From the NCBI RefSeq assembly GCF_001641265.1, contig NW_020167534.1:186001-250000 (forward strand): 64,000 nt of DNA, in the 5' to 3' direction. The position numbers were made by a program, and so were the translations under genes. Shown here one piece after another: positions 8,441 to 19,000 of the stretch (position 1 is its first letter; each line of letters starts with the position of its first letter). Source of the DNA: Pseudogymnoascus destructans (Eukaryota > Ascomycota > Leotiomycetes > Thelebolales > Thelebolaceae). Below the pieces are notes generated by a model. That model worked only from the letters and a program-made list of their open reading frames with translations, searched no databases and was not told where the DNA came from.

Positions 8441-11400
8441 TTACTCCCCACCCCCTACCCCCGCCTCAGCAAGCATCCTAACCCTCCCCCTCTCCACCTC
8501 CGCTTTCAACTCCTCATTCCGTCTCTCCGCCTCCTCCAACCTCTTCCTCGCCTCGCTGCGATCCAATAACCTCGCCTCGCGTTCGGCCTTCAACCTTCTT
8601 TCCAGCTCCTTTAGGCGAAATACCCACCACTCCAAGTCCTCCCCCCCTTCTGGTGCCCCCGCTCTAGATCCACTGCCTCTGGTAGAGCCAGCTGAACTAC
8701 CCGCGCGCTCAGGCACCTCCGCCGCCGCAGCGTTCGCATAATTAGCAGCAGCGGTAGCTTGGTGGCGGGTTAACGCCTTCGTCCTCGGTCCCGTCGGTAT
8801 ACTCGGCGCCGGACTGCCCGGTTCAATGACCTCGTAGACCCCCTTTCTCGGAGTCGCGGATCTAAGCGCTTGGATATCAACGCGGAGGAGACGATTCATA
8901 TCCTGGAGCCTCACGATCTCCGCCCTCTGATCGGTAGAGGAATTCATGCTCGCTGACCTGACGAGGCCTTCTAGGCGATCCAGTTTCTTCGTCCGTGCTT
9001 CGAGGGTATTTTCCAGTGACGAGAAGTCCCTCGCCAAATCCCGCTCAATAGTCCTTACCCTCGTCTTGAAGCCCGCAATAAGTGCCTCAATCTTTTTCGT
9101 AGAAGCAAGGAGGTTTTTAGCAAAGCCAGGTAGCATAGTCGATACGGCTTCGAGGGACGGTAAGGCGCGGCCATTGATAAGACTATTCCCATGCGCCCAA
9201 TCCGAGCCACAGATCGTCGACAACCGATTCCACATCGTCAACAACAAGTTATTCCTTTCGTTAAGCTGGTCCTTGAATGTATTCTCCAAATGGCTCAATT
9301 TCTTCCTATCCGCCTGCAACGCCGCCTCCAGCTGCGCCACGCGCGTCTCCTGTTGCCCGACGGTGCGGGTGGTATGGTTATGCGTCTTCAAGAACGTCTC
9401 GTGCTGGTGTTTCGAGTTCCGGTGCGCTTGCCGCTCTTTATCTAGCATCTCAGCCAATATCCCGTATTCGAGGCCGTGGGACTCCAGAAGTGTGTCCCGC
9501 TCGCGGATGATTCGGTCTTTCTCCAGGATCGACGTCTTTGTAGTGTCGAGCTCGCGGGTAGTGTTGTCGAGTTGTTTCTGGAGGTCGCCGATGCCTTTGA
9601 GGAAGGTGGAGCGCGTGCCGTTGAGGTCACCGAGGGTTTCGCGGAGGTTGTTCTCCAGCTCGAGTAACCTCTCCTTCCACTCCGTAGCCTCGACCTCGCG
9701 ACTAGATAAGTTCTTACGCAGGCGTCTTGCGTCATCCTTAGCATTCGACGCCTCGCGATTAAGCTCATTAATATACCTCTGCACCTCCTGCTTCTCCTTC
9801 CCCGCCACCACCTCCCTCTGATGCCTCTCACTCGCCAAGCGTTGCTCCAGCTCCCTAACCCTCTCCCTCTCATCCCTCACCGCCCCCTCCGCATTCTTCA
9901 GCGCCGACTCCAGATCCCCAATCTTGATCTTATCCCCATCCTGCTCCTCCCTTAGGAACGCAATCTCCCCCTGGCTCGACTCCTGCTGCACCGTCAGGCG
10001 GTTAATCTTGTTATTCGCCTCAACAATCGCCTTCTCCATCCCATTCAGCTCGCGATTCGCATCCTCCAGCTCCCGCTCCAGCTCCTGGATCCGCCGGGTC
10101 TTAAGATCGTGATCATCCTCCAGCCGCACCAGCGCCTCGCTCATCCCACGCATCTCTGCCTGCAGCGCATTGAAGTTCTCCGCCTGGTTCGCCAGCTCAA
10201 CCTGCAGCCCCTCCATCTCCACAGCCCGCTTTTCCGCGTCGGCTTCGAGCGCATCGATCTCCTCTTGCGCTTCCTTGCGCAGATTCTCAAACTCAATCTC
10301 TACCTCCTCCTGTCCCTTGAGCGCCTCATCGCGATCAGCCTGCATGGTCTGCAGGTCGCTCTCGGCGACTTGCAACTCGTGCTGTAGCTCCGCCGCCAGC
10401 GCCTCAGCCTCGCGCTTCGATTCAATCGCCGTCTCGAAATCCTCCATGCAGCTGTCCAGCTCCTTGTGCAGCTCCTGGTTGTCGAGTTGCAGACCGTTCA
10501 ACTTATCCCGCAGCTCCGCATTCTTGTTCTCCAGGTCCTCGCGCTCCGCATCTGGAATTATGGCAGTGACGCGCGTCAGCTCGCTACCGCGCGACTGCGG
10601 TCTCTCCCGAGTGCGCGAAGCAGAGCGGTCGAGGATGCTGTCGCCGGCGATCGAGCCGCCTCTGCGGTGGCCGAGCTTGAGGTCCTCAATCTCCTGGTAT
10701 AGACGCTCCTTCTCGCGGTTCCGAGACGTCAGCATTGAGGTCTGCGCGCCGACTTCCCGACGGAGCTCGGCGTTCTCGTGACGCAGCAGGTCGCTCTCGC
10801 GACGGAGATCATCGACAAGGGTGCTAGCTGCGCTGAACGCGCCACCACGGTCATCGACTCGCTCCGACATCCCCGAGCGCGGTCGCGTCGGAGACCCCTG
10901 TCGCTTCTTGGTGATATGGTAGATATTAGTAGTGTGATTCAACCCCGCTCCTCCACCCGAAACCACACTCTCGCTCCTGAGTCTGAAGATCTCGTCGCGG
11001 AGCTTGCGGTTATCCTCGTCGGCTTCCTCGCGCCGCGCGGTCTCCTGCTCGAGAAGGTCTTTCCACACGTCCATCTCCTCCCTTGCATCCATGTCCTCGC
11101 CTCGCTTCTCGCCCATGGACCGCACGGTCTCGGCGAGCTTGCGCTTCTCGGACTCGCGGGAGAGGCTCTCGGTACGCATCTTCTCGATTTCGACTTCGTA
11201 TTCCTCCATCCGTTCTCGCAGGTAGATTAGTTCCTGTTCGCGCTCTTGTGCACCTTCTTGGTCGAACCACTGGGGTTGGCTTTCGGATGATGCGCCGGAG
11301 CGAGCAGTTCCTGGTCGCGGCGAGCCGTCTTTACTCTTCTCGAGCTCTTTGACTTTGCGCCGTAATGCCTTGTTATCTCTCTGCATATTCGCGAGGACCG

Positions 11401-13009
11401 TTTTCATCTCGACATTCTCAGAAATCATCTCCTTAACGCCTTCTTCAGATAACTTGTCCAGCCTATCACTGAGGAACATGACCTTCAGCTTCAAATCAAA
11501 GTTCTCCTTCGAGAGCCGCTCAATAGTGCTACTCTGCTCCTTGAGCGTCATATTCTTTCCATGACGTTCCGTGCTAGGCCCTGGAAGCTTACCCGGTGAG
11601 ACACCCGATTTATTCCTGTATTCTTTGGCGACGGATTCCGGAACATGCACGTTACGAACATGCCTCGCGATGACCGTGTCTGTGGGCGCAGCCAGCGAGT
11701 GGCTCGTCGCGCGCGGTGTCGCTGGCGCATTTGCGTAGTCGTCGGCGGTTTGACTACTATCCGCTCGCGACCGGTTCCTCTCCTCTTCCTCCAATGTCCC
11801 GAGAACGGGCTTCAATTCGGCCGAATCATCGATGCCAGATGCCATGCTGCCTAGACTGATACTTCGCGATAGCATGTAGCTGCTGTGTCGAGACGCGCCA
11901 TACGCTGGCACAGCGCCACCAGACAACATAGCGTAGTCCGTCCCGTAGGTCATATCACTATTCTCCTCTGCATCAGTATTCGCGACAGACGACGATACAG
12001 ACGATCTCTGGCTCGCATTTCGACTCCTTAGGAACTTCGGCCGTCTCCCTGACCTGCGCCTATTAACCAGCGCCGCGCCAGGGGTACTCCCAGCGTCCGC
12101 AGCATTAAGACTCTGATTCGATGTCTGATGCCGTATCGTAGACCGCTCATCCGACGAGTCCCCCTTAGTCCCCTGCAAAGATTCCGGCTCAAATATCCTC
12201 GGCGTGCCCTGCCGACTCAGTCCTTCCCCATTTCCGTTCTCACTCTGCGGCGGGCTCGGAGCATCCGACGTAACATGTCCTTCAATATCATATCCCATAC
12301 TCACCATCGAAATCGCTCTCGACACCGTCCTCGCCGCCGCCGCAGCAGTCGGCGACGACATAGTCTCCAGCGACGACGTCGTATTCCCATTATCCACCAG
12401 CGAATCCCCCAACATCGACCCCTGCACATGCGGCGTCTCCCTCTCTGACATTGGCGTAAACGACTTCTGCCTCCCCTCGTCCCGCGCCGCACCCTTCGTC
12501 GGCGTCCTGATCCCCGGTATTCGGTCCGCAAGTGCGACCGGCTCGCGCGCCCCGTCGAATAAATACGTATCGTCGGCGCCCGGGTTGGCGGACTGGCCTA
12601 TGGGGCTCGGCCCGGGGAGGAAGCTGCTCTCCACGTCGTTTAGGTGCCGGCGCATCTCGCTCTCGTCCATGGTATCGGGGTAGCCGTCGCTGTGCTCCTC
12701 GCGGCTTAGGTCCTCGGACATCATGCTGCTCTCCCCCGGCGGCAGGGCGGGGAGGTTGCCTAGCGAGGGGAAGCGTTTGGCGGTTTTGTTATTGTTGGTG
12801 GTAGTGTTATCGTCGAAAGCCTGCTGGTGCTCGTCCATACTTGAGTCGGCGAAGCTAGTCGGTTTGGCAGGCGCCACGTTCTCGTCGTCGTTGGTGGCCA
12901 TAGTGAACCCCTCTACGTTCTTCTTGCGCGAGCCCTTGCGCGAGCCCTTGCGCGAGAGGGTGATGCGCGCTTCGGCGGGCGGGGGCGATGAGTCTTCGGT
13001 CGCGGTCAT
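8441..13009 (-). CDS. apsB: Anucleate primary sterigmata protein B / Mto1-type microtubule-organising protein
   Basis: A single exon. The frame is open to an ATG at 13126 (1561 residues), but I prefer the ATG at 13009 (MTATEDSSPP, 1522 residues) because the extra 39 residues look like translated leader. The N-terminal third is low-complexity and Ser/Thr/Pro-rich. At about 11,400-11,560 lies a centrosomin motif 1 (CM1/Cnn_1N): MTLKEQSSTIERLSKENFDL followed by KVMFLSDRLDKL. A very long coiled coil of Glu/Arg/Lys heptads follows. The C-terminus carries LKELERRLKAEREARLLDRS, like the Mto1 C-terminal Mto2-binding/localisation segment. In Aspergillus ApsB and fission yeast Mto1, CM1 recruits the gamma-tubulin complex to non-spindle-pole microtubule-organising centres, including septa, and affects nuclear positioning. 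Confidence 0.88.
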   Translation of the reverse strand: MTATEDSSPPPAEARITLSRKGSRKGSRKKNVEGFTMATNDDENVAPAKPTSFADSSMDEHQQAFDDNTTTNNNKTAKRFPSLGNLPALPPGESSMMSEDLSREEHSDGYPDTMDESEMRRHLNDVESSFLPGPSPIGQSANPGADDTYLFDGAREPVALADRIPGIRTPTKGAARDEGRQKSFTPMSERETPHVQGSMLGDSLVDNGNTTSSLETMSSPTAAAAARTVSRAISMVSMGYDIEGHVTSDAPSPPQSENGNGEGLSRQGTPRIFEPESLQGTKGDSSDERSTIRHQTSNQSLNAADAGSTPGAALVNRRRSGRRPKFLRSRNASQRSSVSSSVANTDAEENSDMTYGTDYAMLSGGAVPAYGASRHSSYMLSRSISLGSMASGIDDSAELKPVLGTLEEEERNRSRADSSQTADDYANAPATPRATSHSLAAPTDTVIARHVRNVHVPESVAKEYRNKSGVSPGKLPGPSTERHGKNMTLKEQSSTIERLSKENFDLKLKVMFLSDRLDKLSEEGVKEMISENVEMKTVLANMQRDNKALRRKVKELEKSKDGSPRPGTARSGASSESQPQWFDQEGAQEREQELIYLRERMEEYEVEIEKMRTESLSRESEKRKLAETVRSMGEKRGEDMDAREEMDVWKDLLEQETARREEADEDNRKLRDEIFRLRSESVVSGGGAGLNHTTNIYHITKKRQGSPTRPRSGMSERVDDRGGAFSAASTLVDDLRRESDLLRHENAELRREVGAQTSMLTSRNREKERLYQEIEDLKLGHRRGGSIAGDSILDRSASRTRERPQSRGSELTRVTAIIPDAEREDLENKNAELRDKLNGLQLDNQELHKELDSCMEDFETAIESKREAEALAAELQHELQVAESDLQTMQADRDEALKGQEEVEIEFENLRKEAQEEIDALEADAEKRAVEMEGLQVELANQAENFNALQAEMRGMSEALVRLEDDHDLKTRRIQELERELEDANRELNGMEKAIVEANNKINRLTVQQESSQGEIAFLREEQDGDKIKIGDLESALKNAEGAVRDERERVRELEQRLASERHQREVVAGKEKQEVQRYINELNREASNAKDDARRLRKNLSSREVEATEWKERLLELENNLRETLGDLNGTRSTFLKGIGDLQKQLDNTTRELDTTKTSILEKDRIIRERDTLLESHGLEYGILAEMLDKERQAHRNSKHQHETFLKTHNHTTRTVGQQETRVAQLEAALQADRKKLSHLENTFKDQLNERNNLLLTMWNRLSTICGSDWAHGNSLINGRALPSLEAVSTMLPGFAKNLLASTKKIEALIAGFKTRVRTIERDLARDFSSLENTLEARTKKLDRLEGLVRSASMNSSTDQRAEIVRLQDMNRLLRVDIQALRSATPRKGVYEVIEPGSPAPSIPTGPRTKALTRHQATAAANYANAAAAEVPERAGSSAGSTRGSGSRAGAPEGGEDLEWWVFRLKELERRLKAEREARLLDRSEARKRLEEAERRNEELKAEVERGRVRMLAEAGVGGGE

Positions 13010-13126
13010 GGTGTTGCGGGCATTACGCGTCGCGGTGATGAGGGGTGTGAGGGCGAGTAGGAGGTTCGCGGCATGAGCGACTCGGTGCGTGGTGGTGGTG
13101 AGTTTTATGTGTGGGCTCAGACACAC

Positions 13127-13560
13127 GCTGCTGTTTGACCTGCGTCGTGCAGGACCGGGATGTGGATGTGCGCTGCAGCGGGTGTGTAGGTGATGAGGTT
13201 ATGGATTGTTGTTGAAGAGGTACAGAATCGGTGAGACAGTGTTCTGAGGTTAGTATTGTTATGGCGCGCGGGTTCATGTCATGGTTCGTGGGGGAAAATG
13301 AAGCTCGAGGTTGTTGTGGTGCATGGCGACTGGGATCAGGGGACTCCATCACGTGATCCACCCATCCTCCCGCCAGATCCGAGATCCATCGGCCGCACCA
13401 GCCAACCAGTTAGAAGTGTTAGAAGGTTAGGAGGACATGACATTGATGTTCATTATTGGGAGAGGTGGGGGAATACTAGCTAGCTACCAGCCATCATCGA
13501 TAACTGTTACCGATAACGGGAATTATGGCCCATAATACTGACAGAAGCGCTACCACATAA
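13127..13560. other. apsB 5' flank, no gene seen
   Basis: About 430 bp upstream of apsB with no convincing gene. The right end (from about 13539) begins a cluster of short repeats containing CTGACAGAAGC that leads into the hairpin at 13561. Confidence 0.35.
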
Positions 13561-13624
13561 GCAGGTAGGTTCTACAGGCTGACAGAAGCTATAGCGCTTC
13601 TGTCAGCCTGTAGAACCTACCTGC
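13561..13624. repeat. Perfect 29-bp inverted repeat with 6-bp loop (hairpin)
   Basis: The arms GCAGGTAGGTTCTACAGGCT plus GACAGAAGC (13561-13589) and their exact reverse complement (13596-13624) flank the loop TATAGC. A third CTGACAGAAGCGCT copy lies just outside at about 13539. It abuts the C-terminal remnant of a pogo transposase, so it may be the folded terminal inverted repeats of that element; no target duplication was found. Confidence 0.85.
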
Positions 13625-13637
13625 CGAGTAGTCTCAC

Positions 13638-13885
13638 TTACCACCTCCATACTAACTTGAGCCTCAACCTCAGTACTCTAAAGGATATCCTCTCCCTCTT
13701 GTATAGACTACCCCATTGCATTATACGCCTCTTACACTTCCTTTCTCTCTTCTTTTTCTGTTTATTTGCCGCTTGTATAGCCTTAACTTCTGCCTTAAGT
13801 AGAACAGCAGAATGCATCATAACTTGCGCTCCTTTAACAAGGCAGCTAATAGCATCATTGGTTAAGGTAGGAGAGGTATTCTAAT
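13638..13885 (-). pseudogene. Remnant of a pogo/Fot1-type DDE transposase (C-terminal end only)
   Basis: On the minus strand the frame reads KGAQVMMHSAVLLKAEVKAI followed by QAANKQKKKRERKCKRRI and a short tail. This is the conserved C-terminal block of fungal pogo/Fot1 transposases, in which a KG-(A/C)Q-x-MMH-x-AVLL core precedes a basic helix. The DDE catalytic core and the N-terminal DNA-binding domains are not present upstream, so this is a fragment. It lies between two hairpin-forming repeats (13561-13624 and 14009-14084). Confidence 0.65.
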
Positions 13886-14008
13886 GTCATACGACACAGT
13901 CTAAGATAATCTAGGTTATGTAGGATCTTAAGGGATTAAGGAGACTTATAAAGGCTTATGATAATAGTATGATCTAGTATAGGATCCATTTAGCATAACT
14001 TATATAAG

Positions 14009-14084
14009 TTAAGCATGAAGCTCCTATCTAAGAACTAACTATATAAGTAGATAGTTAGTTCTTAGACAGGAGCTTCATGCTTAA
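14009..14084. repeat. 34-bp inverted repeat with one mismatch, loop 8 bp
   Basis: The left arm, TTAAGCATGAAGCTCCTATC continuing to 14042, pairs with the right arm 14051-14084; one base differs, and the loop is ATAAGTAG. A diverged half-copy of the arm (CACGAAGCTCCTATCTAAGG) occurs inside the pogo element at about 23935, so this is a dispersed small repeat. Confidence 0.8.
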
Positions 14085-14328
14085 CTTAATATAGTATTCT
14101 TTATATAATAAAGCCACTTCTCGGGGTCAGAGCTGCTGGATTTGGCAGGGCGCGGTTTCGGCTTTACGCACCCTTTACCTCCACGCTAAAGCCAAATGCA
14201 CGTGATCACACATCGAATCACAGCCCCATATCGGTTACCCTTTAGACGGTTCCTGGTTCCTGGTCCCTGTGGTCTGCTTTCTGTTTCTCTCTTTTTTGCT
14301 CACCCCAAGGTACTGTTACGATGGTCAT

Positions 14329-14641
14329 TGTAAGGACACAGGGAATACAGCTCTCCGTAGGTGCATATGGGAGTGCGAGTCGGAGGTGATGCTGTATTCT
14401 ATCCTATAGGTCTACTACGAAGGATACAAAAAAGATGAAAGGGGAGCTTATAGCTTCCTACCCCTTATGTACCTAAATGGGGTCCGACTCGGCTAGGCCT
14501 TAGCGTACCGGTAGATCCACTCCCGTCTGCCGCCCGAATCGACCCCGACCCTAGAACATCTATGCTGCTATACTACTATGTCGCCTATTCCGCGTTGTCT
14601 TACGGGTCCGAGGGTACCCCGTGTAAGGAGGCATCCTTACA
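14329..14641 (-). repeat. 3' LTR of the gypsy element
   Basis: 313 bp with terminal TGTAAGGA...TCCTTACA inverted ends. It is bordered outside by the GTCAT target duplication (14324-14328) and inside by the polypurine tract. By eye it is the same as the LTR at 21701-22013. Confidence 0.93.
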
Positions 14642-14644
14642 TTA

Positions 14645-14655
14645 CCCCCCCCCTT
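14645..14655 (-). other. Polypurine tract of the gypsy element
   Basis: Read on the element's strand this is AAGGGGGGGGG followed by TAA and then the 3' LTR. A purine run next to the 3' LTR is the usual plus-strand priming site of LTR retrotransposons. Confidence 0.7.
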
Positions 14656-14931
14656 GAGAGAGTGCTTTGTCCTCAAAGCGCGTGGCTCCGTGTGCCGACC
14701 GAATGGTAGCCGAGTGTCGGTATGGTCTAGGTAGTCTTTGTTCGAAGATCGTGGTGCTGAATGCGTCCGTGGGATGGATCGCGGAGCGTGCTTTGTTCCT
14801 AATAAAAGCGGATTGTTGAGGTCCGAGTTGGCACCGTATAGTATCCAGTTGTGGTGTTGCGCGTCGCGAGTTTCTTAGTTACTGTGCGCGCGCTACTACT
14901 CCTCAGAAATTCATTGTTCTAAGCGGTTGTT

Positions 14932-15923
14932 ATGGAGCAACCGATTCCACCCAGGATTCGAAGGCTTCTTTTTACAACAACACCGCCTACGAACCCACCT
15001 CCCGAATCCAGTAAGTAGCCCCTCTTGTTCGTATACTGTATACTAATCTGATTGTTTCATAGGAAACAAAACAAACCAGACGACCGAGTAGGTGATGATT
15101 GCGCGCCGACGCGTAGGTGATAACTTCTGGGCTTGGGGCTGACGGTTTTGTAGGAAACCTTTTCGCGAAGATGCCCGTCCTGCTGCCCCCCGGGGCCCTC
15201 CCGGCTGCGTACCGCGTCCTCTGTATGAGATGCGTGCGCCATATTGGGACACCCGACGATGCTCCCATGGAGCACGAGTGCGTTTGGAGCGAGAAAAGCT
15301 CCAAGTGCGCCTACTGCGTGAAGCAGAAGGCACCATGTGTGCCGGTGAGTTCTCGGGTGCTGTTCGGTCTGGTGGTTGGTTTCCTGTGCTGACTTTCTGG
15401 GGGATAGATTCTCTGGTTCCTCGAGGAGGAATATGCCGCCATCGTCGCCGCCGAAGCGGCCACCCCTCCCGTCCCGGCCACCACCCTCAAGACCTACAAG
15501 GAGGTCGCGCGCGTGGCCGACCTCTCCAGCGCCGCCATGCCGGCCCTGCGCTACCCCTTTGAGGGGGCGCAGTACATTCAGGGGCTGGCCACCCTCGCTG
15601 CCATCAAGGTAAGTTTTCCCCTTTCTGTTGTTCTTGTTCTGGGTCTGACTCCTAGGTAGGACCTCGCCGCCGCGGTGGAGGGGTTGAAGGAGGATACGGG
15701 GAAGCTCCTCGCGGGGCAGGCCCGCGCCGTCTCCTTGCTGGGGACGGTGGATAAAACCACCGACAAGGTGGGGAAGGAGGTGAGCTTCGTGGCGACTGCG
15801 GTCGCGAAGGTGGAGAAGGCGGTGGGGAAGTTGGCCGGGGCTGTTGCGGTGGCTCCCCGCAATGGCGGGAAGAGGAAGAGGGGGGAGGAGGAGGAGGGGA
15901 ATGGGGAGAACCCGATTGGGTGA
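14932..15923 (+). CDS. Antisense accessory gene inside the gypsy element: six-cysteine, coiled-coil protein of unknown function
   Basis: On the strand opposite to gag-pol, exons 14932-15010, 15154-15344, 15408-15608 and 15660-15923 keep one frame and give 244 residues. The last two introns (63 and 51 bp) have good GTGAGT/GTAAGT donors and CTGAC/CTGACT branch points. The first intron is less certain; a shorter product could start at ATG 15171 (212 residues). The protein has six cysteines spaced C-x2-C-x15-C-x8-C-x2-C-x6-C (CMRC, then HEC, then CAYC and a last Cys in KAPCVP). The second half matches the spacing of a Zn2Cys6 cluster. Then come a WFLEEEYAAIV helix, an Ala/Val-rich heptad region and a basic KRKRGEEEE tail. 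The stop lies 155 bp from the pol stop, so the two genes converge. I do not recognise a named family. Confidence 0.65.
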
Positions 15924-16078
15924 ACAGGCCCTGTGCCGGAGGGAACTCGGGCGTGGTCTTTCGCGTGGGGTCACTTCGACCCTTCGTCTCTCATGGTGGT
16001 AGCCGCTTGTTGCGACGCCGGTGAGACGTTTGGGAAGGGTGGCTTCCGCAAGGGCTACGGCTCTGAGGGTGCCCTGGC

Positions 16079-19000
16079 TTAGAGGGTGTTTAGTTTAGTG
16101 TCGTAGGTAGCAACGACGCTGTTTTCCTCTGCTTTGCCGTGCCTCTCGTGATCGTAGCTTGGTTTGCCTGTCTCCCATTCCGTGATCCAGCCGGGTAGGT
16201 CCTGCGGTGGTCCTGGCAGGTTTGGGTACTCCGCGTGGAACTCCCGGATTTTGTAGGGGGAGTTCTTAAAGTTTGAGGCGGGGTACCATTCCGGGTCCGG
16301 ATCGTATCCGACCCAGGATACCTGGTATTGAAGTTGTTTTCGCCGGATCCTTACGGCGAGGATCTTTTCGACCTCCCACTCCTCTAGGCCGTCTACGACT
16401 TCGCTGCTTGGCTCAGGCGCTGCTTGACCGGGCAGCGGGTTATTCGGAGCCTTGATGAGTACGTCTGGAGAGAAGACATCGTGTATTTGGGAACCCTTCG
16501 GTAGGTCTAGTTGGAAGGCGTGTCCGATTTGTTCCAGTACCGTATAGGGTCCGACCCATTGTTGCCCCAGCTTACGGCTAGGGCGGTGATTTTTCAGATT
16601 CTTGGTCGATAGGTAAACCTTGTCTCCTACGTCCCAGTCAATGGCTCGTCGGCGTCGATTCGCGTATTTAGACATATCCTCTTGTGCTTTGGCCATGTTC
16701 TCCTTTGCGTAAATCCATGCGGAGTGCATGCGGTTTGCTACTGCTTTGGCTTCCTTCTGGTTCATGACTTCCCTAGGGGTCGTGGCTTTCGGGGTTTCCC
16801 AGTCCCAACTGGTGCGCGGATCAGTTCCGTACTTGAGTCGGTAGGGGGTCATTCCGATCGAGGCATGGGGAAGGGTCATTTGCACCCGATCCATGATGGG
16901 AATGAGCTCGCTCCAGTTATCCTGGTAATGTGATACGAAGGGCCTCAGTCTCTGATCGATATACCGATTCATGATTTCCGTCTGCCCGTCGGTCTGCTTG
17001 TGATAGGCTGTCGACAGCTTGATCTTGACGCCGATGATCCGGCAGAACTCGTGCCAGAAGGATGACACGAATTGGGGTCCGCGGTCACTGACGATCGATA
17101 CCGGGGTGTGCCCGAATCGATATATCCATTCGATGAACAGCTGCGCCATTTGTCGTGCATCTGTAGTCTTATAACACGGTATGGTCACCGAACTCTTCCC
17201 GAGGCAGTCCATAAACACTAGGATGCTGTCGTACCCGTGCTTGTCCCTTGGGAACTCCTTGAAGTCCATCGTAAGGTGTTGCATAGGGTAGTCGGGTACC
17301 GGTAGGGGGTGTAGAAAGCCCTGTTGCTTTGTGACATTGGTGTGCGAAAGGCGGCATGTCGCGCAGTTACGCACATACCGTATGCAGTCCGCTTCCATAC
17401 CGACCCAGCGATACTTCTGGGCAAGCAACTGGTAGGTCTTCCGGCCGCTGGGGTGCGCCGTCGACACCTGGTCATGCGCCTCTCGGATGAGTTTCGTACA
17501 CAGCTCGGTGTGGCGGTTCACACATAGGCGGTCTTTGTACAGGAGGAGTTGGTCGGCTAGGGCGTACCCATCCGGTAAGGGTTGTTTCGCGCGTGTCTCG
17601 GCGAACGACTTCCGGTTGTCTACGCATAGTGCCTCGATCAGATCGAAGGGCATCTGCGCCTTTGGGGGGTCGATGGCATTGATCGATGCTACATAACTGT
17701 CGGCCAACTCGGCACTGATACGGGGGTGTAGGCGGGCAGGGCCAAGCAACACCCTCGCACGACTATCCAACTTGACTTTCTGTTGCATTACGAGGTCTTG
17801 GTCTCTTCGGCTCAGAATATCAGCCTTCAGGTTATTCTTACCTGCCGTATACGTAATGTGGAAGTTGAAGTCGGATAGTAGTTCCATCCATCGCACCTGC
17901 TTCGCGGTGAGAACCTTCGTCGTCATGAAGTATTCGAGCGAGCGGTGGTCCGTATACACCTCGACTCGCTGCGTAACAGAGGCCAACTCAGGTCTCCATT
18001 TCGCGAACGCTTTCACGATGGCGAAGAGTTCCTTGTCATGGATTTCCCAGTTGATCTCATGGCCGGTAAGGACGTGGCTGTAGAAGCTCACTGGGTACCA
18101 GAGCTGGTCCGGGTGCTCTTGTGATAGCACGCCGGCGACGACTCCGTCTGAAGAGTCGGTCTCTAGCTTCGTAGGCAATTCGGGGTTGAAGTGGTGTAGT
18201 GCCTGCACCGCTAGTAGCTGCTGCCGTAATTCTTCAAAGGCGTTCTCACATTCCTCAGTCCATAGGAACGGCTCCGAGGGGCTCGTGATGGTAGTCAGGG
18301 GCTTCGCGATCTTCCCGAAATTGCGTATGAACTGGCGGTAGAACCCACAGAAGCCTAGATAGGATTTCACACTGGTAACGGTGGTCGGTCGAATCCAGTT
18401 TCGAAGGGGTTCGATCTTGTCGGGGTCCGCCTCGACACCGGAAGTGGTCAGTATGTAACCCAGGTACTTAGTTCGGGTAACATTGAACTCGCACTTCTTG
18501 AGGTCGGCTTGTAGCCCTGCCTCACGAAGGCGCTGTAGGACTTTGTGTACGTGCTCTATATGTTCCGTAGGGTCCTCGGAGTATATGAGAATGTCGTCGA
18601 GGTAAGCCGTACAGAAGTCGTCCAAGTATTGCATGAGGACGTCGTTCATGTAGCGCTGGTACGTTGCGGGGCCGTTGGTCAGTCCGAACGGCAGCACCTT
18701 GCACTTATAAGATCCATATCGAGTCCGAAAGGTAGTATACTCTTCGGAGTCAGGGTGCATTCGTATGCGATGGAAGGCTTGTCGGATATCTAGTTTCGTG
18801 AAAATCTTGGCTTTCGACACCCGTCCAAGTAGTTCGTCGATGCGCGGTATAGGGTACGGATCGTTGCGGGTGAGTCCGTTCAGCTTGCGGTAATCAATGC
18901 AGAACCTCAGTTTGCCGTCCGCTTTCTTAACGAAGAGTATAGGGGACGCAAAGGGGCTATTGCTATTGACGATGAAGCCTTTCTCCAGGTTCTCCAGCAG

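Noticed and set aside
7703..8451. Minus-strand frames of 118 and 92 residues
   Set aside because: Short, low-complexity or poly-G-derived, no family pattern, in an intergenic region with homopolymer runs.
8946..13076. Several long open frames on the plus strand across apsB (for example 8946-9821 and 10170-10781)
   Set aside because: They are complements of the GAG/GAA-rich coiled-coil codons; Ser/Arg/Leu-rich translations with no family signature.
15057..15974. A 305-residue minus-strand frame in the 3' part of the gypsy element
   Set aside because: It is antisense to the spliced plus-strand gene; composition is Arg/His/Pro-rich and shows no motif, whereas the plus strand has cysteine spacing and consistent splice phases.
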